Shown piece by piece: positions 28,042 through 37,572 of a DNA stretch of 64,000 nucleotides (the first letter of the stretch is position 1; each line of letters starts with the position of its first letter). Where the stretch lies: the NCBI RefSeq assembly GCF_011762155.1, contig NZ_JAASQL010000002.1:124001-188000 (forward strand), given 5' to 3'. Made by a program: the position numbers and the translations under genes. The DNA comes from Wenyingzhuangia heitensis (GTDB taxonomy: Bacteria; Bacteroidota; Bacteroidia; Flavobacteriales; Flavobacteriaceae). The notes under the pieces were generated by a model. The model saw only the letters and a list, made by a program, of their open reading frames with translations, made no database searches and was not told where the DNA came from.

Positions 28042-29085
28042 TTATTTAGCAAATTTTAAAACTCCTTTATCAGTAGTTAAAATATATACTCCATTTGCTA
28101 AGTCAGCAATGTTTACTTGGCTGCTTACTTTTCCTGCTTTTATAGACTGTCCAACAATATTGTAAATAGTGTAGCTGTCATTTACGTGCTCTGCATTAAA
28201 AGAGATTGAATTGGCATTTACAGAAACACCCTCTAAAGCAAGTTTGTTAGTGGATAATGTAGTTGAGTCTATATTAAATAATTCAGGACTAACATAGCTA
28301 AATATAGTGGCATCTGTACTTCCGTTATAACCATATCCTACAACTTGAATTCTTACTCCAGTAAGGCTTTCAGATATATTTGGAACGGTTGCTGTTACTG
28401 TTGCAGATTGTTCTGAAGCACTATTGGTTACAATAGTAGTACCTGATATTGCTTCTGGTATAGATGCATAATCGTTTAAGAACCTAACTCTAATGTCTAA
28501 GTCGGTTCTGGTAGGGTCTTTTTTTAATGCTGTAAAATTAACACCAAAAGTAAGAGTTTCACCTTCTGTTAATTCACCATTAGTGCTTGCTCCTGAACCA
28601 CCTATGCTTGTGTGGTACTCTGTAGGTGTAGAGCTGTTAATGCTTGTAATTGAAACAGCCGCACTAACTTCTACACTTTCATCTGCGTTGATAGCAAAAG
28701 TTGTAGATGTACTGTTTACAAATCCACCACCTATTTTAGATGCACGAATTTGAATTCTTGCAGGGTCTATTCCAGGGTTAACCGCTGGTATTGTTACTGT
28801 AAAAGTTGTAGTAGTTGGTGTAGCGCTATCAGCAACAGTTTGTGTTTGTTTGGTGCCTGCTATTTCAGTCCAGTTGTTTAATAACCTAAGAACAAGGTTG
28901 TCAGCTCCTGCTACTACGTTTTCATACTGAACTGTTACTGTTAAAACAGTACCACTATCTAAATTTGGATTAGCTGTAAGATAATCTGCTGCAGTAGAAC
29001 CATTAATATCGGTTATGCTAATAGTTTGTGCATTTACAAACAATGTTGTTAGTAAAAACGCAATTAATAAAGTAATTTTTTTCAT
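28042..29085 (-). CDS. Secreted two-repeat beta protein with type IX sorting domain
   Basis: 347 residues. A signal peptide (KKITLLIAFLLTTLFVNAQ) is followed by two similar units of about 125 residues: the first starts ISITDINGSTAADY and contains LVLRLLNNWTEI and ARIQIRASKIG, the second starts VSITSINSSTPTEY and contains IRVRFLNDYASI and VRIQVVGYGYNG. The last 75 residues are a type A sorting signal (YTIYNIVGQSIKAG, NIADLANGVYILTTDKG). Composition is Thr/Ser/Val/Asn rich, as in extracellular beta-sandwiches. No enzyme motif seen; adhesin or surface-layer role is only a guess. It is monocistronic. Confidence 0.82.
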   Translation of the reverse strand: MKKITLLIAFLLTTLFVNAQTISITDINGSTAADYLTANPNLDSGTVLTVTVQYENVVAGADNLVLRLLNNWTEIAGTKQTQTVADSATPTTTTFTVTIPAVNPGIDPARIQIRASKIGGGFVNSTSTTFAINADESVEVSAAVSITSINSSTPTEYHTSIGGSGASTNGELTEGETLTFGVNFTALKKDPTRTDLDIRVRFLNDYASIPEAISGTTIVTNSASEQSATVTATVPNISESLTGVRIQVVGYGYNGSTDATIFSYVSPELFNIDSTTLSTNKLALEGVSVNANSISFNAEHVNDSYTIYNIVGQSIKAGKVSSQVNIADLANGVYILTTDKGVLKFAK

Positions 29086-29411
29086 TATAGTTAGTTTTTG
29101 ATGTTAATAATGATAAAAATAATATTTTTAAAGATGTAAAATTAACATAAGTAATGTTTTGTGAGCTGGGTTAGTGTACTGTAACTGTTGTGTGTTGTGT
29201 TTGCTGTGTTTATGGTTAGTTTTGTACAGTTTATATCTAGTTTTTAAACAAATGTAATTGGTGTTTTCCTATGCTTTTTGGAGGTTTGTAATGATGTTAT
29301 TAAAATTAAAAAGCTTACTAGTTGGTTTTTATAAGAAATAATTGATATGAAAATAAAAACCCCAGCATTTTAAATGCTAGGGTTTTGTATAATATAATTA
29401 TCGTTATGTGT
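29086..29411. other. Intergenic stretch between rho and the type IX protein gene
   Basis: No gene is supported. The rho terminator occupies 29356-29386. CAAATGTA at 29249-29256 is a minus-strand TACATTTG match, but it is about 165 bases from the next ATG and lacks a -33 partner. Confidence 0.4.
29356..29386 (-). terminator. Terminator behind rho
   Basis: AAAACCCCAGCATTT / AATGCTAGGGTTTT hairpin with one C/A mismatch, 25 bases beyond the rho stop. On the minus strand the stem is followed by T-rich sequence. Confidence 0.78.
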
Positions 29412-31061
29412 TTATCCGTTCATAGAAATTAAAAACTCATCATTATTTTTAGAGTTTTTGATACGGTCTTTAATAAATTCCATAGCTTCTACAGGATTCA
29501 TATCAGCTAAGTATTTACGTAAAACCCACATACGTTGTACTGTTTTTTCGTCTAATAATAAATCATCTCTACGTGTACTCGATTTTATTAAATCAATAGC
29601 AGGGTATAAGCGTCTGTTGGCAATATTTCTTTCTAATTGAAGTTCCATGTTACCTGTTCCTTTAAATTCCTCAAAAATTACCTCGTCCATTTTAGAACCA
29701 GTTTCGGTAAGTGCAGTAGCAATAATACTTAAAGAACCACCGCCTTCTATGTTACGGGCAGCACCAAAAAAACGTTTTGGTTTGTGTAGTGCGTTGGCAT
29801 CAATACCACCAGATAATATTTTTCCAGACGCAGGAGCTACAGTGTTGTATGCTCTAGCCAAACGAGTAATAGAATCTAAAAGAATGACTACATCGTGACC
29901 GCATTCTACCAATCGTTTTGCTTTTTCTAAAACAATATTGGCAACTTTTACGTGTTTTTCTGCAGGTTCATCAAAAGTGGAAGCAACAACTTCTCCTTTT
30001 ACATTACGCTGCATGTCTGTAACCTCTTCAGGTCTTTCATCAATTAATAAAACGAGTTGATATACTTCTGGGTGGTTGGTGGCTATAGCGTTGGCAATGT
30101 CTTTTAACAACATTGTTTTACCTGTTTTAGGTTGTGCTACAATCATACCACGTTGTCCTTTACCAATAGGAGCAAATAAATCTATAATTCTAGTAGATAG
30201 AGAGCTTCTACCTCCAGATAAATTAAATTTTTCTTCTGGGAAAAGGGGAGTAAGGTGTTCAAAAGAAACACGATCTCTTACTTCTTTAGGGTTTAATCCG
30301 TTAATTTTAGAAACTCTAATTAAAGGAAAGTATTTTTCACCTTCTTTAGGAGGTCTTACAACACCTTTTACGGTATCTCCTGTTTTTAAACCAAATAATT
30401 TAATTTGAGATTGAGATACATAAATATCATCAGGAGAAGATAAGTAGTTGTAATCGGAAGATCTTAAAAATCCATAGCCATCGGGCATCATTTCTAAAAC
30501 ACCTTCACTTTCAATAATTCCATCAAACTCATAGTTAGGGTCTTTAAGACTCTTTCCTTTGTTGTTTTTATTGTTTCTAGGGTTGTTGTTTCTAGGAGTT
30601 TTACTATTTGGATTGTTGGGGGTGTTTTGTTGAGGAGTATCATTCTTTTTAGGATGATTTCTTCTAGGAGCAGCTGCAGGTTTTTCTTTAAGAACTTTAG
30701 GCTCTTTATTTATTTCTTCTTTTGTAGAACCCTCTTTTGTAGAATCTTCTTGTGTAGGTACACTCGTAACTTCTGTGTTTTTTTCTACTCGTTTTGGTCT
30801 AGGTTTCGGAGTTTCTCTATTGTTTATAGGTTTTGCAACTCTAGGTTTTCTTTTGGGTTCTTCGAGTTTTGCTTCTTCTTTTACAGTCTCGGTTTTTTTT
30901 GGAGTTTCAGGTTTGTTTGCTGCAATTGCGGCTTGCTCATCTAAAATCCTGTAAACTAAGTCCATTTTTTTTAATTGACTTGTTTTTTTTAATCCAATTG
31001 TTTTTGCAATTTCGTGTAAATCCGCAAGTGTTTTTGCTTTTAATTGTGAAATTTCGAACAT
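29412..31061 (-). CDS. rho: Transcription termination factor Rho with extended N-terminal insert
   Basis: 549 residues against about 420 in E. coli. Residues 1-48 are the Rho N domain ([20 protein letters not shown]). Residues about 50-178 are an insert rich in Lys, Pro, Asn, Glu and Thr with runs such as [20 protein letters not shown]. The RNA-binding cold-shock-like domain follows ([20 protein letters not shown]), then the ATPase: [19 protein letters not shown] (Walker A), [16 protein letters not shown] (Walker B) and [19 protein letters not shown]. It is an RNA helicase ending transcription. Basic disordered inserts are known from other Bacteroidota and Actinobacteria. Confidence 0.97.
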   Translation of the reverse strand: MFEISQLKAKTLADLHEIAKTIGLKKTSQLKKMDLVYRILDEQAAIAANKPETPKKTETVKEEAKLEEPKRKPRVAKPINNRETPKPRPKRVEKNTEVTSVPTQEDSTKEGSTKEEINKEPKVLKEKPAAAPRRNHPKKNDTPQQNTPNNPNSKTPRNNNPRNNKNNKGKSLKDPNYEFDGIIESEGVLEMMPDGYGFLRSSDYNYLSSPDDIYVSQSQIKLFGLKTGDTVKGVVRPPKEGEKYFPLIRVSKINGLNPKEVRDRVSFEHLTPLFPEEKFNLSGGRSSLSTRIIDLFAPIGKGQRGMIVAQPKTGKTMLLKDIANAIATNHPEVYQLVLLIDERPEEVTDMQRNVKGEVVASTFDEPAEKHVKVANIVLEKAKRLVECGHDVVILLDSITRLARAYNTVAPASGKILSGGIDANALHKPKRFFGAARNIEGGGSLSIIATALTETGSKMDEVIFEEFKGTGNMELQLERNIANRRLYPAIDLIKSSTRRDDLLLDEKTVQRMWVLRKYLADMNPVEAMEFIKDRIKNSKNNDEFLISMNG

Positions 31062-31205
31062 TTATAAGTATGTATGATGATAGTAATAGATGCAATAGAA
31101 GTATAGGTCGAAAGATTATACGGTTGCAATTTGATATTTGACTTTTTTGAAAAAATTAGTTATAGTATATAAGTATTTGTACTATAACAGCTTACTTCGC
31201 TAAAA

Positions 31206-31234
31206 CAAATATAGTTTTTTTTTTAATGTAACAA
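31206..31234 (-). promoter_or_regulatory. Promoter of rho (TTG-N18-TATATTTG)
   Basis: The minus strand has TTG (complement of 31232-31234), 18 bases, then TATATTTG (complement of 31206-31213), matching both consensus elements. It implies a leader of roughly 140 nt before the rho ATG, long enough for Rho autoregulation, which is known for rho in other bacteria. Confidence 0.65.
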
Positions 31235-31260
31235 AGTCTTTAATAAATAAAAAGAAAATG

Positions 31261-31268
31261 TAAATTTG
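31261..31268 (+). promoter_or_regulatory. -7 box (TAAATTTG) for the DUF4293-type gene
   Basis: TAAATTTG is a full match to TAnnTTTG, 23 bases before the ATG at 31292, with no matching TTG upstream. It overlaps a longer in-frame start at 31268 and so supports ATG 31292. Confidence 0.5.
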
Positions 31269-31291
31269 TGATAGTTATTTTAAGAAAAAGC

Positions 31292-31726
31292 ATGATTCAA
31301 AGAATTCAAACAGTTTATTTATTCGTAGCATTTATTGTTGCAGGAGTGTTAACCAATTTGTTTTCTTTCTTTCTGCTTTCAGATAATGTATCATTTTATT
31401 TAGTAGATACATTTGTAAGTAGCTCCGTTCTTTTAAAATCCGTAGGAGTGTTTTTTGTGCTCTCAGCAATTTTGTCTTTAGTCGCTATTTTTAATTATAA
31501 AAAAAGACAAAATCAATTTGTTGTAGGTAGAGTAAATATTCTGATCAACTTCTATTTATTGAGTGTATTGATGTACGTATCTCTAAAATTACCTGGAGAA
31601 ATGCATATTTCTGAGAAGGGTGTTGGGATTTACTTTCCAATTGTGATTATTGTTTTGCTAGTCATGGCAAACAAAGCAATTAAGAAAGATGAAGATCTCG
31701 TAAAATCTGTAGATAGGTTACGATAA
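31292..31726 (+). CDS. DUF4293-type four-helix membrane protein
   Basis: 144 residues from ATG 31292. It begins IQRIQTVYLFVAFIVAG, the usual opening of DUF4293 proteins of Bacteroidota. Four hydrophobic helices are visible (about residues 7-25, 46-64, 78-96, 113-132), with a charged C-terminal tail. Function unknown. It is regularly found next to rho, divergently as here. It ends at its own terminator, so it is monocistronic. Confidence 0.85.
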   Translation: MIQRIQTVYLFVAFIVAGVLTNLFSFFLLSDNVSFYLVDTFVSSSVLLKSVGVFFVLSAILSLVAIFNYKKRQNQFVVGRVNILINFYLLSVLMYVSLKLPGEMHISEKGVGIYFPIVIIVLLVMANKAIKKDEDLVKSVDRLR

Positions 31727-31756
31727 ACTCAACATCTTAGTTTATTTAGTGCGACT

Positions 31757-31788
31757 AAAACCCTAAAGTTTTTTCTTTAGGGTTTTTT
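31757..31788 (+). terminator. Terminator behind the DUF4293-type gene
   Basis: AAAACCCTAAAG / CTTTAGGGTTTT stem around a six-T loop, then a run of T; 30 bases past the stop. Confidence 0.85.
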
Positions 31789-31849
31789 TATGTTTAAAAA
31801 GTACTTTTTTACATTCAGAATATTAATGCTAGAATTCAATTTTAAATTG

Positions 31850-31857
31850 TAATTTTG
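31850..31857 (+). promoter_or_regulatory. -7 box (TAATTTTG) for prfA
   Basis: TAATTTTG matches TAnnTTTG and lies 20 bases before the prfA ATG, giving a leader near 14 nt. No TTG is present at the -33 distance. Confidence 0.5.
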
Positions 31858-31877
31858 CATATTACAAAAAATAGAAG

Positions 31878-32957
31878 ATGTTAGATAAATTAAGAATAGT
31901 TAAGCAACGTTTTGATGAAGTTTCGGATTTAATCATCCAGCCAGATATTATTACCGATCAAAAAAGATACGCTAAGCTTAATAAAGAATATAAAGACTTA
32001 AGTAAAATAGTTGAGAAAGGTAACGAGTATCAAAACATAGTAGCAAATTTAGAAGAGGCAAAAGAAATTATTGCTGATGGTTCTGATGCAGAAATGGTCG
32101 AAATGGCCAAAATGGAGCAAGAAGAAGGAAATGAAAGATTGCCTCAGCTTGAAGAGGAGATTAAATTTATGTTAATCCCTAAAGATCCAGAAGATGCTAA
32201 GAATGTAATTGTGGAGATTAGAGCAGGAACAGGAGGAGATGAAGCTAGTATTTTTGCTGGAGATTTATATAGAATGTATACTAAATATGCATCTAGCAGA
32301 GGTTGGAAATGTGAGGTAGAGGATATTGCTGATGGTACTTCTGGTGGATTTAAAGAAATTATATTTAGTGTTTCTGGAGATGATGTTTATGGTGATTTAA
32401 AATTTGAGTCTGGAGTACACCGTGTACAACGTGTACCACAAACTGAAACTCAAGGTCGTGTGCATACATCTGCGGCAACAGTAATGGTGTTGCCAGAAGC
32501 TGAAGAGTTTGATATTGATATGAAACAAAGTGATATACGTGTTGATTATTTTTGTTCATCAGGTCCAGGAGGACAGTCTGTAAACACTACTTATTCAGCG
32601 GTCCGTTTAACGCACGTTCCAACAGGTTTGGTAGCTCAATGTCAGGATCAAAAGTCTCAACATAAAAATAAAGACAAAGCTATGAAGGTTTTACGTTCTC
32701 GTTTGTATGAGCAAGAATTAGAAAAAAAATTGGCAGCGGATTCTGAAAAAAGAAATTCTTTGGTAGCTAGTGGAGATAGATCTGCTAAGATTAGAACTTA
32801 TAACTACCCACAAGGACGTGTTACAGAGCACAGAATAGGATTAACACTTTATGATTTAAGTAATATTGTGAATGGAGATATTCATAAAATTATTGACGAA
32901 TTAAAAGTAACCGAAAACACAGAGAAATTAAAAGAATTAGGAGAAGCTAATTTATAA
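31878..32957 (+). CDS. prfA: Peptide chain release factor 1
   Basis: 359 residues. The codon-recognition tripeptide is PQT at 187-189 (PxT class, so RF1 reading UAA/UAG rather than RF2 SPF), in [20 protein letters not shown]. The catalytic GGQ is at 231-233 within [39 protein letters not shown] is also conserved. It hydrolyses the completed peptide from P-site tRNA. No prmC methyltransferase gene adjoins it; it is monocistronic between two terminators. Confidence 0.98.
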   Translation: MLDKLRIVKQRFDEVSDLIIQPDIITDQKRYAKLNKEYKDLSKIVEKGNEYQNIVANLEEAKEIIADGSDAEMVEMAKMEQEEGNERLPQLEEEIKFMLIPKDPEDAKNVIVEIRAGTGGDEASIFAGDLYRMYTKYASSRGWKCEVEDIADGTSGGFKEIIFSVSGDDVYGDLKFESGVHRVQRVPQTETQGRVHTSAATVMVLPEAEEFDIDMKQSDIRVDYFCSSGPGGQSVNTTYSAVRLTHVPTGLVAQCQDQKSQHKNKDKAMKVLRSRLYEQELEKKLAADSEKRNSLVASGDRSAKIRTYNYPQGRVTEHRIGLTLYDLSNIVNGDIHKIIDELKVTENTEKLKELGEANL

Positions 32958-32983
32958 GTTGCTCTTTTCTAGTTTTTAGATAT

Positions 32984-33018
32984 AAAAAAAGCCCCTTGCT
33001 ATGTTAGGGGCTTTTTTT
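32984..33018 (+). terminator. Terminator behind prfA
   Basis: AAAAAAAGCCCCT / AGGGGCTTTTTTT stem with a 9-base loop and a T-run, 27 bases past the stop. Confidence 0.9.
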
Positions 33019-33361
33019 ACTTTTATTACCATCTGTTGTGGGTCCGGTATTGTTTAAAAATGTTACAGTATAATGTCTTTGGAAAATTTGCTATGAACCT
33101 AAACTTTATATGTTGTGTTTGTAATCAAATTTTAAACTTTTATAAAAGTGTAAAAGAAAAAAATGTTGTTAAGTAAATTTAGAAAGGAAATACAAAATAA
33201 ATCTAATAGTTCGACGAGTGGTTGATTATATATGTTTAATGGTTTGTTTGTGTCGGTTTGTTTTAGTTTTAGCTTATAGTTAATAAGTTGTTGTATTTAG
33301 TTTGTATAAATTAAAAAGGATTCTATCTAATTTTTTATTTTTACTTATATATAAAAACTTC
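33019..33361. other. Intergenic stretch before the exonuclease gene
   Basis: About 340 bases of AT- and T-rich sequence without a credible frame, tRNA or structured RNA. Repeated TTTG-containing words (33230-33310) make several weak -7-like matches but none has both promoter elements. The open frame from TTG 33302 would merely extend the exonuclease. Confidence 0.4.
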
Positions 33362-34138
33362 ATGAAATTAGAATTAACAAGACCTATCGCTTTTTTTGAT
33401 TTAGAAACAACAGGAATCAACATCGCAAAAGATAGAATCGTAGAAATATCCATTTTAAAAGTATTTCCTAATGGTAATAAAGAAAGTAAAACTTGGTTGG
33501 TAAACCCTGAAATGCAGATTCCTGTAGAATCTTCAGAAATTCATGGAATTACAAATGATAAAGTTGCTACAGAGCCTACATTTAAAGAACTAGCTCCACA
33601 AGTTTACGAGTTAATTAAAGGTTGTGATTTAGCAGGATTCAACTCAAATAGATTTGATGTTCCTTTGCTGGCAGAAGAAATGTTAAGAGTGGGAGTGGAT
33701 TTTGATTTAGACAATGTGAATTTTGTTGATGTACAAACTATTTTTCATAAAAAAGAACAAAGAACTTTAACTGCCGGTTATAAATTCTACTGCGATAAAG
33801 ATTTAGAAGGAGCACACTCTGCAGAGGCAGATACCAATGCAACTTATGAAATATTATTAGCTCAAATAGAGAAATACGATGATATTGGAACGAATGTTGC
33901 TGATTTAAGTATGTATTCATCCCATAAAAAAAGAGCAGATTTTGCAGGTTTTATTCAGTTTAACGACAAAGACGAAGAAGTTTTTACGTTTGGAAAATAT
34001 AAAAATAGAACTGTTTTAGATGTGTTGGCAGAAAATCCAGGATATTATAACTGGATTATGAATGCAGATTTTCCATTGTACACAAAAAAGGTATTAACCA
34101 ATATTCGACTTAAAACATTGAATAACAAATTAAAATAA
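33362..34138 (+). CDS. DnaQ-like 3'-5' exonuclease with C-terminal DUF3820-type domain
   Basis: 258 residues from ATG 33362; the longer frame from a TTG at 33302 adds 20 unlikely residues. FFDLETTGINIAKDRIVEIS is ExoI with the metal-binding Asp and Glu, LAGFNSNRFDVPLLAEE is ExoII, and GAHSAEADTNATYEIL is ExoIII (HxxxxD). About residues 195-258 (FTFGKYKNRTVLDVLAENPG then YYNWIMNADFPLYTKK) match the small DUF3820 module often attached to such nucleases. Probably DNA proofreading or repair, not necessarily Pol III epsilon. Two bases separate it from the next gene. Confidence 0.9.
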   Translation: MKLELTRPIAFFDLETTGINIAKDRIVEISILKVFPNGNKESKTWLVNPEMQIPVESSEIHGITNDKVATEPTFKELAPQVYELIKGCDLAGFNSNRFDVPLLAEEMLRVGVDFDLDNVNFVDVQTIFHKKEQRTLTAGYKFYCDKDLEGAHSAEADTNATYEILLAQIEKYDDIGTNVADLSMYSSHKKRADFAGFIQFNDKDEEVFTFGKYKNRTVLDVLAENPGYYNWIMNADFPLYTKKVLTNIRLKTLNNKLK

Positions 34139-34140
34139 CT

Positions 34141-34626
34141 ATGTACGTACCCTATCATACATTACCAGATACAGCAAGAGTTTGGATATATCAATCTAAT
34201 AGAAAATTTACAGAGCAAGAACAATTAAAGGTTGGCGAAATGGCTACTGATTTTGTAGAGCAGTGGACAAGGCACGGTGAGAATGTAAAAGGTAGTTTTA
34301 CAATACTTTATGACCAGTTTTTAATTATTGCTGTAGACCAAAGTTTTGTAGAGGTTTCGGGTTGTTCTATAGATGCTTCTGTAAAATTAGTACAACAAAT
34401 ACAAGTACAATTTAAAGTAGATATGTTGAATAAATTAGCCGTTGCTTATAAACAAGAAAACGAAGTGTTAATTTCTCCAATGAACGAATTTGCTTCTTTG
34501 GCTAAAGAAAATAAAATAACATCAAATACATTGGTTTTTAATAACATGGTAAACACTAAAAAAGGAGTAGAAACACAATGGGAGGTTTCTGCAAAAGAGA
34601 GTTGGCATGCCCGTTATTTTAATTAA
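34141..34626 (+). CDS. Conserved Bacteroidota protein (often mislabelled ABC transporter ATPase)
   Basis: 161 residues, soluble, starting YVPYHTLPDTARVWIYQSNR and ending ESWHARYFN, both very characteristic of this flavobacterial family. No Walker A, Walker B or ABC signature is present, so the common database name for this family is not supported by the sequence. QWTRHGENVKGSFTILYDQF and SFVEVSGCSIDASVKLVQ are other conserved blocks. Function unknown. It sits between a DnaQ-like exonuclease (2-base gap) and the GH3 fusion gene (15 bases), so the three are probably one operon. Confidence 0.82.
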   Translation: MYVPYHTLPDTARVWIYQSNRKFTEQEQLKVGEMATDFVEQWTRHGENVKGSFTILYDQFLIIAVDQSFVEVSGCSIDASVKLVQQIQVQFKVDMLNKLAVAYKQENEVLISPMNEFASLAKENKITSNTLVFNNMVNTKKGVETQWEVSAKESWHARYFN

Positions 34627-34641
34627 TGTTTAGCGTTGTTT

Positions 34642-37572
34642 ATGAAATATATTTTACTGTTAATTTCTTTTTTTATTTTTCCTAATTGTTTTTCTCAACT
34701 GTTAAGTTTTGAAAAAGATCCTTTGTTGTCTAAAGCAAATCCTTTGGGTCAACAAATTTGGGTTGATAGTATTTTAAAGACCTTGTCTTTAGATCAAAAA
34801 ATAGGACAGTTGTTTATGGTGCAAGCTTATTCTAATAAAGATGAAAAACACCAACAAGAAATAAACAGTTTAATTAAAAATCAACACGTTGGCGGTTTGA
34901 TTTTTATGCAGGGAACTCCAGAAAAACAAATAGATTTATACAACAAGTATCAGGCTACTAGTAAAACTCCATTATTAATTGGTTTTGATGGGGAATGGGG
35001 ATTGTCTATGCGAATTAAACCATCATTTGCCTATCCTTGGAACATGACTTTGGGAGCTGTTCAAAATGATTCTTTAGTTTATAGAGTAGGTCAGCAAATA
35101 GGAATGCATTGTAAAGAGGTAGGTATTCATATTAATTTTGCTCCCGTAGTAGATATCAATACCAATCCTTTAAATCCTATTATTGGTAATCGATCTTTTG
35201 GAGAAAGTAAAGAAAATGTAACAAAAAAATCGATAGCTTTTATAGAAGGAATGCAGAGTGTAGGAGTTTTGGCTAATGCAAAACATTTTCCTGGACATGG
35301 AGATACATCCTCAGATTCTCATAAAACATTGCCTGTGGTTCATTTTAATTTGGCCAGGTTAGACAGTTTAGAATTGTATCCTTATAAACAACTGGCACAG
35401 TCTAATTTGGCTAGTGTTATGGTAGCTCATTTAGATGTCCCTGCTTTAAAAACTGAAAAAGGACGACCAACTTCAATTTCTAAAAAAGTTGTCACAGATC
35501 TTTTAAAACATAAAATTGGTTTTAAAGGATTGGTGTTTACCGATGCCTTAAATATGAAAGGTGTGGCTAATTATACCGCAGCAGATAGCGTTGCGTTAGA
35601 AGCTCTTAAAGCTGGGAATGATATGTTACTAATTCCTGTTGATGTTGAGAAAGGAATACAAACTATTAAAAATTCCATTCTTAAAAACGAACTTACAGAA
35701 GCTAGATTAGATAGTTCTGTTGTTAAAGTTTTAAAAGCAAAATACTTGGTTGGACTTGCCCATAAAAAAACATTGTTAAAAGAAGGTATTCAATCAAGAA
35801 TACATACACTGCAAGACGATTTGTTATTTAAAAAAGTAGCAAAAAATGCAGTTACGCTAGTTAAGAACCAAGATAGTTTATTGCCTTTAAAAAGATTAGA
35901 TACTCTTAAAATTGCTTCGGTTTCTTTGGGAGATGATGATTTTAGCACATTTGTACAAACCTTACAAAAGTATACAGATGTTGATGCTATTAAGCAACTT
36001 AGTTTGATAAACTATAAAGAGAAATTAAAAGCGTACAATACCATTGTAATTGGTCTTCATAAATCTGACGAGCATCCTTGGAAATCGTATCAAATTTCTA
36101 ATTCTGAGTTGGAGTTAATTAAAAAGATAGCTAGTTATAAAAAAGTGATTTTAACAGTGTTTACAAGTCCATATGCTTTGTTAAAATTAGATGATTTTAA
36201 TACGGTTTCTAATGTAATTGTAGCTTATCAAAATAATGCTATATTTCAATCTGTAGCGGCTCAACAAATATTTGGAGCCTTACCTTTTGTAGGGAAGTTA
36301 CCTGTGTCTGTATCTACTACTGCTAAAGTTGGTGGTGGTGTTGTTACCAAAGCAATTCAGCGTTTGCAATACGGTTTTCCAGAAGAAGAGGGAATGAATT
36401 CTATTCAGTTGCAAAAAATTGATTCTGTGGCTAAATTGGTGATAAAAAAAAAGATGAGCCCGGGATTACAAGTCCTGGTAGCTAGAAAAGGGAAGGTAGT
36501 TTTTGAAAAGTCTTATGGATATTATACCTACGACACTTTACATAAAGTACACAATACTTCTATGTACGACTTGGCTTCGTTAACCAAAATATTAGGATCT
36601 TTTCCTTTGTATGTAAAAGCTTTTGAAAAAAATATTTACAGATTAGATAGTACAATTGGCGAATTGTTGCCAGAATATAAAGGAACTCCTTTGGAAAATA
36701 TTTTAGTGATAGATATGTTTGCGCATCAATCGGGATTACAAGCATGGATTCCTTTTTATACCAAAACTTTAGATAGTATTTCTAAAAAACCAATGGACTT
36801 ATGGTACAAGCACAAACTAGAAAATGGATATAGTTTAAAAGTGGCTAATGATTTGTATTTAAAGGATAGTTATATTGATAGCATATATCAAGATATTAAA
36901 CTAGCTCCTTTGCGTAAAACTAGAGATTATAAATACAGTGGTTTGCCTTTTTTTTTATTTAAGAAAGTGTTAGAAGAGTATTATAAAAAAACAATGGATG
37001 TTTTGTTACAAGATCAGTTTACAATGCATTTGGGTGCTTCCAAATTAAGATACAATCCTTTAGATGTAATAGCTAAAGATAGTATTGTACCTTCGGAACT
37101 AGATGCGTATTACCGCTATCAAAAACTACAAGGAACTGTGCACGATATGGCTGCGGCTATGTTTGGAGGTGTGTCTGGTAACGCAGGTTTGTTTGGGAAT
37201 GCAAATGACGTTGCTAAAATGATGCAGTTGTATTTAAATAAGGGGATTTATGGGGATAAAATATATTTTAGACCCAACACGTTTGATCTTTTTAACAAAG
37301 CTTATTTTAAAAATAGAGACAATAGAAGAGGATTGATTTTAGATAAACCTGCTTTGGATAAAGACATTGAGAGTACGTGTAATTGTACTTCTATGGAGAG
37401 TTTTGGACATAGTGGTTTTACGGGGACTTTTGCTTGGGCAGATCCTAAAACAGAATTGATATATGTGTTTTTGTCTAACAGAACGTATCCTACTATGGAG
37501 AATAATGATTTAGGAAAATACAACATTAGAACTGATATTCAGAAAATAATACAAAATGCAATACTAGAATAA
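34642..37572 (+). CDS. GH3 beta-N-acetylhexosaminidase (NagZ-like) fused to a serine beta-lactamase-fold domain
   Basis: 976 residues from ATG 34642, with a signal peptide ending near NCFSQ. Residues 40-375 are a GH3 barrel: LIGFDGEWGLSMR, AKHFPGHGDTSSDSHKTLP (NagZ-type His-Asp dyad, K214 on) and VFTDALNMKGV with nucleophile Asp301. Residues 400-575 are the C-terminal GH3 sandwich. Residues 590-976 are a class C beta-lactamase/PBP-like domain with SLTK (Ser646-Lys649), Tyr in YKYSGL, and HSGFTG. It is expected to act in the periplasm on peptidoglycan fragments, removing N-acetylglucosamine and perhaps acting on peptides or esters. The fusion is known in Bacteroidota. Confidence 0.92.
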   Translation: MKYILLLISFFIFPNCFSQLLSFEKDPLLSKANPLGQQIWVDSILKTLSLDQKIGQLFMVQAYSNKDEKHQQEINSLIKNQHVGGLIFMQGTPEKQIDLYNKYQATSKTPLLIGFDGEWGLSMRIKPSFAYPWNMTLGAVQNDSLVYRVGQQIGMHCKEVGIHINFAPVVDINTNPLNPIIGNRSFGESKENVTKKSIAFIEGMQSVGVLANAKHFPGHGDTSSDSHKTLPVVHFNLARLDSLELYPYKQLAQSNLASVMVAHLDVPALKTEKGRPTSISKKVVTDLLKHKIGFKGLVFTDALNMKGVANYTAADSVALEALKAGNDMLLIPVDVEKGIQTIKNSILKNELTEARLDSSVVKVLKAKYLVGLAHKKTLLKEGIQSRIHTLQDDLLFKKVAKNAVTLVKNQDSLLPLKRLDTLKIASVSLGDDDFSTFVQTLQKYTDVDAIKQLSLINYKEKLKAYNTIVIGLHKSDEHPWKSYQISNSELELIKKIASYKKVILTVFTSPYALLKLDDFNTVSNVIVAYQNNAIFQSVAAQQIFGALPFVGKLPVSVSTTAKVGGGVVTKAIQRLQYGFPEEEGMNSIQLQKIDSVAKLVIKKKMSPGLQVLVARKGKVVFEKSYGYYTYDTLHKVHNTSMYDLASLTKILGSFPLYVKAFEKNIYRLDSTIGELLPEYKGTPLENILVIDMFAHQSGLQAWIPFYTKTLDSISKKPMDLWYKHKLENGYSLKVANDLYLKDSYIDSIYQDIKLAPLRKTRDYKYSGLPFFLFKKVLEEYYKKTMDVLLQDQFTMHLGASKLRYNPLDVIAKDSIVPSELDAYYRYQKLQGTVHDMAAAMFGGVSGNAGLFGNANDVAKMMQLYLNKGIYGDKIYFRPNTFDLFNKAYFKNRDNRRGLILDKPALDKDIESTCNCTSMESFGHSGFTGTFAWADPKTELIYVFLSNRTYPTMENNDLGKYNIRTDIQKIIQNAILE

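Noticed and set aside
30627-31141. Overlapping plus-strand frames opposite the rho N-terminus
   Set aside because: Phe/Arg-rich translations are the mirror of the Lys/Asn/Pro-rich Rho insert, not membrane proteins.
33019-33361. Possible tRNA or riboswitch before the exonuclease
   Set aside because: No cloverleaf, CCA end or conserved aptamer core seen; only AT-rich sequence.
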